Source: Hydrangea macrophylla (taxonomy: Eukaryota > Streptophyta > Magnoliopsida > Cornales > Hydrangeaceae). From it: a stretch of DNA of 64,000 nucleotides. The notes under the pieces are model-generated. The model was given only the letters and a program-made list of their open reading frames with translations, searched no databases and was not told where the DNA came from. How positions within the stretch are numbered: the stretch's first letter is position 1; each line of letters opens with the position of its first letter. The translations under genes and the position numbers were made by a program. Positions 57,434-64,000 of the stretch are shown one piece after another. The DNA lies in the NCBI GenBank assembly GCA_033977485.1, contig CM066983.1, positions 108,467,580-108,531,579 on the forward strand. The letters run 5' to 3'.

Positions 57434-59182
57434 AATAAATCAATACCTCTTTTACCCAAAGAAATCAACCCAAACCAACTCAATCCAAACCATTCCAAAT
57501 CAAATTATTCCAAACCAAAACCATTTCAAAGCTTTGTTTAAACCTTCTAAAGACTTGCAAAAACACATACACCATTTACACAACAACCATAAACCCGTTC
57601 CGAATTACAAGTATCAAAAGTACAAGTTTCACACGTCTCGGCAACCAAGGTCCTAAAGTGAACCATGTGCCGTACTCGCATATATAACAAGTCCTATTAC
57701 AAGTCGCACGGTTAAACAACCGGCATGAGTTAAACACATATTACAAACACAATTCAAGTTCTATAAACATAAGGAGTTTCCGGTCCTCCCTCGCCTCATC
57801 ACCCGCGATTCTCTCCTCCAGTCCTTGCACCTGAATGGTTATTTATATAACCACAGATATATGGATTTGTTTAAGCTAACGCTTAGTGAATAATATGAAT
57901 CACGCATACGGATGACAAATATGTTCCAATCCATCATAACACATAACTATTGGTCTATAGGGAATAAGTGCACCTTCACCGATCCAAAGTCTTAAGACTC
58001 AACCACGACCCATGCCCCTTCGACATGTCGCGTAAATGCCTTTCTCGGCAAGTGACCGTCGTCACTACTAATCCTCCCCCTTCGAGAGGACGTCTCACGG
58101 TGAATTAGCACAAATCCCCTTTTAACCCATATAGGCACATAAACATGCTCAACTTACAAATCACCATGCTTTTCATTTCAACATGCCTTGGGCCTATTTT
58201 ACACATGAGTTTTGCCCAATATGAACTACACATGGTATCTATAGGCATTCCTAGCATATCAAATGCATCAAACCATAGAATCATCCAAAACTCAAGATTT
58301 ATATCACTCACCTCCGATTTACGCCCTTAAACGCCGATCCAAGGAAAACTCAAGCACAAAGAACGTGCAGTAATTCTTCTAATACAATTCCTATTAATCA
58401 AAAGTCCAAATATCAACTTTATATGAAAATTATAGAAAATAAGTTTTCGGAAAACTTAACCAAACAAGGCCTAATAGGTATCAAAACGACGGCCTTACCT
58501 CGTAGAGTTCAAATACGGAATTTGGTGAAAAACAAACGAGTAGAACTCCGTCGATTCGAGTCTTGAAGCTCTAAGCCAAGAAATCCTCCATTTGGCCTCT
58601 TCTTGAACTTAGGTTAAAAGTTTATAAAATTATGAAAGTCATCACTATGTATATATAGGCAACACTTTCGGAAATTGTGTTTACCTCCCCACGAGTTTTC
58701 AAAACTTCTAATCAGTCTCTTAAACTTTCAACACAGCTAATGCATAGCTCTACAGGTGAAACCTCAAAATTATAAAGGTTTCCAACTAAGTTCCGTTTGG
58801 TTGCTAAAACGCAAGTTTCTATAAATTTTACGAAATTGCTAATTAGCTTACCAAATTATGTAACGTGTTCAATTCCGTCCTCACCAGGCATCTAATGACT
58901 CCGATGAGTCGCTATTAACAATATAAAATCAATTATATTCACATATGCCTAAATAAACATTTAAGCACATAATCATGAGTTGTTACTCATTTTCCCAACC
59001 GTAGGGAATTCTCACTTGCCCACCTTCTGGACTGCCTTCAAGGCCAAATACTGGGTTCTCAAAAGACACCCTCCAACAACTAGTGAGTCATCACTCACAT
59101 CACACGTGTTAATTAACACAATAGTAAGCATGTCATGCATGCTAAAATGATATAAATAAATACCGCGGGAGCGGGTATGACA

Positions 59183-59195
59183 TCCTCTCCCCCTT
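59183..59195 (-). promoter_or_regulatory. Polypurine tract of the chromovirus
   Basis: On the minus strand AAGGGGGAGAGGA lies directly before the LTR terminus TGTCATACCC; it is the RNase H-resistant primer for plus-strand synthesis. Confidence 0.88.
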
Positions 59196-59226
59196 AAAAG
59201 AAGTTTGTCCCCAAACTTTCAATACC

Positions 59227-62200
59227 TCATGCTTCAAACAAAAATGGATACTTTGCCTGCATCTCATCCTCTCTTTCCCACGTGGCTTCTTCCACTGAGT
59301 GATTTCGCCACAAGACCATTACCAATGGAACCGTCTTGTTTCGTAACACCTTATCCTTTCTATCTAGGATTCTCACTGGACGTTCAACATACGTTAAGTC
59401 TTCTCTGACTTCCAATGGCTCTGGAGTAATCACATGACTTGAATCAGATATAACTCTTCTCAACATCGACACATGAAATACATCGTGTACATTAGCCAAC
59501 TCTTGTGGTAACTCTAGTCGATAAGCTACTGGTCCCACTTTTCCAACAATCTCAAACGGTCCAACGTATCTAGGATTCAACTTCCCTCGCTTTCCAAACC
59601 TCGTGATCCCCTTGGAAGGTGAAACCTTCAAGAACACACGGTCTCCTACTTCAAATTCTAGTGGCCTTCGTCCCGTATCCACGTAGCTTTTGTAACGACT
59701 CTGAGCCGTTTTCAACCGTTGTTGTATCACCTTTACTTTATCTGCTGCCAACTGAACCATCTCAGGTCCTTCTAGCCTTCGTTCCCCTACCTCGGTCCAA
59801 CAAATCGGTGATCGACACTTACGCCCATATAGTCCTTCATATGGTGCCATCCCAATACTAGCCTGAAAACTGTTATTGTAGGCAAATTCAATCAAAGGTA
59901 TATATTTTTCCCAGTCACCCTTAAAATCAAGAACACATAGTCGAAGCATGTCCTCCAATATTTGAATTACACGTTCGGACTGCCCATCTGTCTGTGGGTG
60001 AAAAGCTGTACTAAAGTTTAACTTTGTACCCATAGCTGCTTGTAGCCCTTTCCAGAATCTAGATAAGAAACTACTATCCCTGTCTGAAACTATAGACACT
60101 GGTGCTCCATGTAGTCTCACAATCTCTTTAACGTATAACTCTGCGAGTTTCATCGGTTCCTTTGTCTTAATCGGCAAAAAATGTGCTGACTTAGTCAATC
60201 GATCTACAATTACCCAAACACTGTCATTCGATCTTGTAGACCTTGGAAAACCCGATACAAAATCCATGGTTATCTTTTCCCATTTCCATTCCGGTACATC
60301 CAAAGGTTGCAACAACCCTGCAGGCCTTTGATGTTCCGCCTTGACTTGCTGACAAACCAAGCATTTGGCCACGTACTCGGCTACCTCTCTTTTCATTCCA
60401 GACCACCAGTACACCTCTCGCAAATCTCGATACATCTTGGTACTACCTGGATGAACTGTATATTTGGTATTATGAGATTCTTCAAGTATTAACTCCTTAA
60501 TCCCATCCACATTAGGTACACATACCCGATTCTTGAATTTCAGAATATTGTCCACAAAGGTAAACTCTGGCTGTTTATTTAGCGGTATTTCATCATAGAT
60601 CTTCTTTAAAACTGGGTCTTGAAGTTGTTTCATCTTTATCTCATCTATCAATGTCGGTTGTGCGACAATAGCTGCTAGCAAACCTCCCTCGGTTGTTGAA
60701 ATCACCTCAAGTTCCAACCTTTCCATTTCACCAACAAGTTGTTTCTGTGAAGTCAAATCGTAGGCCAAATTATTTGTAGACTTTCTGCTTAATGCGTCAG
60801 CAACTACATTTGCTTTCCCAGGATGGTAGTGAATCGACAAGTCGTAGTCTTTCATCAATTCCAACCATCGCCTTTGCCTCATATTCAGTTCTTTCTGTGT
60901 AAACAAGTACTTCAGGCTCTTGTGATCTGTGTAGATATCACACTTTTTCCCGTAAATATAATGCCGCCAGATCTTCAATGCAAAGATCACCGCTGCTAAC
61001 TCAAGATCATGAGTCGGATAATTCACTTCATGTACCTTTAACTGCCGTGAGCCATAAGCAATCACCTTGCCGTTCTGCATCAGAACACATCCCAGTCCTC
61101 TATGTGAAGCATCACTATAGATTACAAACCCCTCCGTACCAGAAGGAATCGTCAAGATCGGTGCTGACATAAGTCGAGTCTTCAGCTCTTTAAAACTCTT
61201 GTCACATTCCGAGTCCCAATTAAATACTGTGTTCTTTCTCATCAGTTGAGTCATTGGCATCGCTATCCTGGAGAAATTTTCCACAAACTTTCTATAATAA
61301 CCTGCCAATCCCAAGAAACTTCGAATCTCTGACACATTTGTTGGTTTTGACCAATTAGCTATAGCCTCAATCTTCTTCGGGTCCACTGAAACTCCATCTT
61401 CAGAAATTACATGCCCCAAGAAAGCTATCTCAGTCAACCAAAACTCACACTTCTTCAATTTCCCATATAATTTTCTCTCTCGCAGTCGTTGTAAGACCAA
61501 TCGTAAGTGCCTTTCATGTTCTTCAACATTTTTGGAATACACCAAGATATCATCTATGAACACAATCACAAACTCATCCAGATATTCTTTGAATACCCTG
61601 TTCATCAAATCCATAAACGCCGCTGGTGCATTTGTTACTCCAAATGGCATGACCAAAAACTCATAATGGCCGTATCGAGTCCGAAACGCTGTCTTCTCTA
61701 CATCCTCCACCTTGACTTTCAATTGGTGATAACCCGATCTCAAGTCAATCTTTGAAAATATATATGCCCCTTGTAGTTGATCAAACAAGTCATCAATACG
61801 TGGTAGTGGATATTTGTTCTTGATCGTCAACTTGTTCAACTCTCTATAATCTATGCACATTCGCATTGTTCCGTCTTTCTTCTTAACAAACAATACCGCT
61901 GCTCCCCATGGTGAGACACTTGGTTGAATAAACCCTTTATCAAGTAGCTCCTGTAGTTGGATTTTCAGTTCCTTCAATTCCACTGGTGCCATTCGGTATG
62001 GTGCCTTCGATATCGGTTGTGCTTCAGGTATCGTATCAATGGTAAATTCAATCTCCCTTTCAACTAGAGTATCAGGTAACTCCTCAGGAAACACATCAGG
62101 AAATTCTCTCACTATTGAAATATTTTCAATCTCCGTTCCGGTGACTCTTGTATCAAGAATACTACATAAGAATCCTTGACAACCCTTCCTCACTAGTCGA

Positions 62201-63750
62201 CAAGCTCGTGCAGCCGATACAATATACGGTGGTGACGTGATCCCCACCCCATGGAAATAAAATTCTTCCTGATCTGGCATTTGAAATACAACTCTTTTCC
62301 TTACACAATCAATTGAAGCACAATTCGCTGATAGCCAATCCATTCCCAAAATTACATCAAAGTGATGAATGGTTAAGGGTACCAAATCAACAACTAAGGT
62401 CTTTTCATTTACGTTGATGTCACATGCTTTATATACCAATGAACTTATTATAGGATTCCCTAACGGAATTGAAACGGACAAATCAAATCCCAATGGTTCT
62501 GACATCACATCCAAGCATTTAGCAAATTCATGTGACACAAATGAGTGTGTGGATCCTGAATCCATAAGTACACATGCAGGACGTGAGCAAATAAGTAGTG
62601 TACCTGACACCACAGAGTCTGCGTTGGCCGTCTCTCCTGGCAAAAGGTTAAATGCCCGCGCCTCCCTTTGTTCCTTCTTTCCTTTGTCTGGTTGTTGCAC
62701 TGTTCTCGTTCCACTAGAAGCCACAGAACCGGCCCCGCGTTGTCGCTTGTTCGGGCAATCCCTCTCCCGATGACCCGGCATACCACATTCATAACATTTA
62801 CCCCTCATATCCACATTCGCACTTTGGGTTCTTGTCTGCGTACAATTCTTGGCAACATGTCCTGGTTGATTACAAATATGACAAATCGTATTTGCCATAT
62901 AACAAACACCCCAATGTCTACGGCCGCAAATAGTACACACCGGTTTATCCCCTCCAGAGAATGAACTTCCTCCTTGATTTCCTGAACCAGCACCAGGTGC
63001 CCTTGAATAGGATTTCTTAAAGTTACCCTGGTTCCTCCCTTGATTCTCATTCTTCCTCTTCCCTTGTTGGCTAAGCTTATAGTTCCCAATATCTCTTTCG
63101 GCTATTAGAGCCACATCTAGAACTCCAGCAAATGTTGGGAGACGAAATGTATCCACGCGACTATGGATATTCTCCCTCAGACCTTCTTCGAACTGCCTGG
63201 CTCTATCCACTTCTTCCAAAACTATACCAGGTGCAAATCGAGCCAACCCATTAAATGCAGTCGCATACTCGTTTACAGTCATATCCCCTTGTTTCAAGTT
63301 CATGAACTCTCGCTTCTTTTGGGTCTTTACTGAATCTGGAAAGTACCGCTTATCAAATTCCTCTATGAAACCTGCCCAAGTAGTCGGTGCTCTACTTGCG
63401 AGGATACCAACCCACCAATTCTGAGCTCCATCTTTCAACGTATCAGTGGCATTGTCTATTTTCTCTCTATCGGTGCACGCTAGGTTACGGAATATACGTT
63501 CCATATCCATTTTCCAAAAGTCTGCCACATCAGGATCCGATCCCCCAGTGAATATTGTCGGATTCTTCTTTGCGAACTTTTCGGCAATTGATTGCCCAGC
63601 TCTTGGTGCCAAATTTGGATTTTCCGGCTCTATTCTCCTTGGTGGCACTCTGTCATCCACTGCTCTAATGAACCCCTCAATAGCGGCCTCTATTCGATCC
63701 ATTCGTGCATTCGTTGTATTGTCATTATTTATATCCATACTTTCCACCAC
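59227..63750 (-). CDS. Tekay-type gag-pol polyprotein, 1507 residues, uninterrupted
   Basis: Domains: gag/capsid (about 55-230, with FTGGSDP and WW), zinc knuckles [14 protein letters not shown] and [14 protein letters not shown] (about 290-332) after a partial CTIC...C, aspartic protease DSGS (about 397-400), RT (about 580-740, with FIDDILVYS near 731), RNase H (about 877-955, YSDAS and [11 protein letters not shown]), integrase zinc finger (about 1093-1133), integrase core with Asp in TMDF (about 1162), Asp in VSDRD (about 1224) and Glu in GQSE (about 1259), and a C-terminal chromodomain ([14 protein letters not shown]...EEATWE, about 1465-1507). Chromodomains target chromovirus integration to marked chromatin. 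All catalytic residues are present and no stop or frameshift occurs. Gag and pol share one frame, as is usual for this clade. The stop is 32 bases from the polypurine tract. Confidence 0.97.
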   Translation of the reverse strand: MVESMDINNDNTTNARMDRIEAAIEGFIRAVDDRVPPRRIEPENPNLAPRAGQSIAEKFAKKNPTIFTGGSDPDVADFWKMDMERIFRNLACTDREKIDNATDTLKDGAQNWWVGILASRAPTTWAGFIEEFDKRYFPDSVKTQKKREFMNLKQGDMTVNEYATAFNGLARFAPGIVLEEVDRARQFEEGLRENIHSRVDTFRLPTFAGVLDVALIAERDIGNYKLSQQGKRKNENQGRNQGNFKKSYSRAPGAGSGNQGGSSFSGGDKPVCTICGRRHWGVCYMANTICHICNQPGHVAKNCTQTRTQSANVDMRGKCYECGMPGHRERDCPNKRQRGAGSVASSGTRTVQQPDKGKKEQREARAFNLLPGETANADSVVSGTLLICSRPACVLMDSGSTHSFVSHEFAKCLDVMSEPLGFDLSVSIPLGNPIISSLVYKACDINVNEKTLVVDLVPLTIHHFDVILGMDWLSANCASIDCVRKRVVFQMPDQEEFYFHGVGITSPPYIVSAARACRLVRKGCQGFLCSILDTRVTGTEIENISIVREFPDVFPEELPDTLVEREIEFTIDTIPEAQPISKAPYRMAPVELKELKIQLQELLDKGFIQPSVSPWGAAVLFVKKKDGTMRMCIDYRELNKLTIKNKYPLPRIDDLFDQLQGAYIFSKIDLRSGYHQLKVKVEDVEKTAFRTRYGHYEFLVMPFGVTNAPAAFMDLMNRVFKEYLDEFVIVFIDDILVYSKNVEEHERHLRLVLQRLRERKLYGKLKKCEFWLTEIAFLGHVISEDGVSVDPKKIEAIANWSKPTNVSEIRSFLGLAGYYRKFVENFSRIAMPMTQLMRKNTVFNWDSECDKSFKELKTRLMSAPILTIPSGTEGFVIYSDASHRGLGCVLMQNGKVIAYGSRQLKVHEVNYPTHDLELAAVIFALKIWRHYIYGKKCDIYTDHKSLKYLFTQKELNMRQRRWLELMKDYDLSIHYHPGKANVVADALSRKSTNNLAYDLTSQKQLVGEMERLELEVISTTEGGLLAAIVAQPTLIDEIKMKQLQDPVLKKIYDEIPLNKQPEFTFVDNILKFKNRVCVPNVDGIKELILEESHNTKYTVHPGSTKMYRDLREVYWWSGMKREVAEYVAKCLVCQQVKAEHQRPAGLLQPLDVPEWKWEKITMDFVSGFPRSTRSNDSVWVIVDRLTKSAHFLPIKTKEPMKLAELYVKEIVRLHGAPVSIVSDRDSSFLSRFWKGLQAAMGTKLNFSTAFHPQTDGQSERVIQILEDMLRLCVLDFKGDWEKYIPLIEFAYNNSFQASIGMAPYEGLYGRKCRSPICWTEVGERRLEGPEMVQLAADKVKVIQQRLKTAQSRYKSYVDTGRRPLEFEVGDRVFLKVSPSKGITRFGKRGKLNPRYVGPFEIVGKVGPVAYRLELPQELANVHDVFHVSMLRRVISDSSHVITPEPLEVREDLTYVERPVRILDRKDKVLRNKTVPLVMVLWRNHSVEEATWEREDEMQAKYPFLFEA

Positions 63751-63968
63751 TTATTCCTGATAATCATCACATAATGATATCATGCATGTCATGACATATA
63801 TTTCATAGTATACATGTAAAATACGATGCACACAACCATTATTCATATGCATATGTAATGCACTAATCCAAATTCTGCACATATTAATCAATATTCAAAC
63901 TCATGACGTCGTCTCTCGTCCCCAAGGCTCTAAACCTAAACCCATAGCTCAAGGTCTATAACCTTTTT

Positions 63969-63980
63969 GCTCTGATACCA
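63969..63980 (-). promoter_or_regulatory. Primer binding site, initiator-Met tRNA
   Basis: TGGTATCAGAGC on the minus strand, separated by five bases from the 5' LTR end, as usual for plant Ty3-gypsy elements. Confidence 0.93.
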
Positions 63981-63985
63981 CTACA

Positions 63986-64000
63986 TGTCACGCCCCGGAT
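63986..64000 (-). repeat. 5' LTR of the chromovirus, first 15 bases visible
   Basis: TGTCACGCCCCGGAT on the plus strand equals the corresponding end of the 3' LTR at 56968-56982. The rest lies beyond the window. Confidence 0.9.

Larger units (their letters stand above)
56968..59182 (-). repeat. 3' LTR of the chromovirus (2215 bp)
   Basis: Bounded by TGTCA and TGACA. On the minus strand U3 runs from 59182 to a TATA box, CTATATATAC, near 58650-58657, so R and U5 occupy about 1.65 kb. It holds paired TCGACCGGTCGA palindromes and a three-unit CCGGCG hairpin array. It is homologous to the three solo LTRs in the window. Confidence 0.93.
56968..64000 (-). mobile_element. Ty3-gypsy Tekay-type chromovirus, nearly complete
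   Basis: The minus-strand element shows its 3' LTR (56968-59182), polypurine tract, one intact gag-pol frame (63750-59227), leader, primer binding site and the first 15 bases of the 5' LTR (63986-64000), which are identical to the matching end of the 3' LTR. Domain order protease-RT-RNase H-integrase-chromodomain, long LTRs and the C-terminal motif define the Tekay (Del) clade. The uninterrupted frame suggests a young, possibly still competent copy. The target duplication cannot be tested because the far end is missing. Confidence 0.95.

Noticed and set aside
63446..63760. Open frames antisense to the chromovirus polyprotein, including others at 59205, 59619, 60307, 60978, 61507 and 62369
   Set aside because: They are shadow frames opposite a coding strand with clear domains and show no domain of their own.
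1..64000. A new multi-gene biological system such as a defence island or biosynthetic cluster
   Set aside because: Only two intact host genes and one decayed channel gene are visible, with unrelated families. The remaining structure is explained by transposable elements.

Overview
This is a stretch of plant nuclear DNA from an AT-rich eudicot genome. The evidence is GT..AG introns in a chloroplast RNA-binding protein gene, a PLS/E-class pentatricopeptide repeat gene, a plant cyclic-nucleotide-gated channel (CNGC) pseudogene, plant-type Ty1-copia and Ty3-gypsy chromovirus retrotransposons using an initiator-Met tRNA primer site, tRNA-derived SINEs, many foldback MITEs, and long CT/TA/TTA microsatellites. 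A 500-base run of N at 48526-49025 is an assembly gap. I cannot place the species from sequence alone; the CT-rich microsatellites and repeat load would suit a woody asterid, but that is a guess.

Layout. 1-4066: a solo LTR (99-2244, duplication GGGTA) nested in an older LTR-like remnant. 4067-12558: no gene; a CACTA-type end, SINE, MITEs and microsatellites. 12559-17794: full-length Ty1-copia element (duplication CCTTT) with three coding lesions. 18422-21016: second solo LTR, itself carrying an insertion. 21395-23964: promoter and four-exon gene for a 296-residue chloroplast ribonucleoprotein (cp29 type). 28405-35004: six-exon CNGC15-like pseudogene with three premature stops and two frame changes, one intron holding a deleted copia element (32083-33881, duplication GGACA). 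35926-37443: intronless PPR gene, followed by a LINE tail with a 74-bp tandem duplication. 37831-44889: no gene; SINE and MITE cluster. 44890-47000: third solo LTR (duplication GATAT). 47037-48287: a solo LTR of another family. 49026-56716: MITEs and a 3.35-kb terminal-inverted-repeat element with nested inverted and tandem repeats. 56717-64000: a CACTA-type end interrupted by a Ty3-gypsy Tekay-type chromovirus on the minus strand, with an uninterrupted 1507-residue polyprotein; its 5' LTR runs off the window.

Only two host genes look intact, cp29-like and PPR; both probably act in organelle RNA metabolism, but nothing shows they are co-regulated. Everything else is transposon biology. I found no gene cluster resembling a new defence or metabolic system. 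The most distinctive signals are in the LTRs: one Tekay-type LTR family (one full copy, three solo copies) keeps a self-complementary TTCGACCGGTCGAA module about 1.3 kb downstream of its TATA box, and an unrelated LTR family has a cluster of CAGTCGACTG palindromes just upstream of its TATA box. A three-headed SINE with a 17-bp target duplication and a set of nested inverted repeats are the next most interesting.
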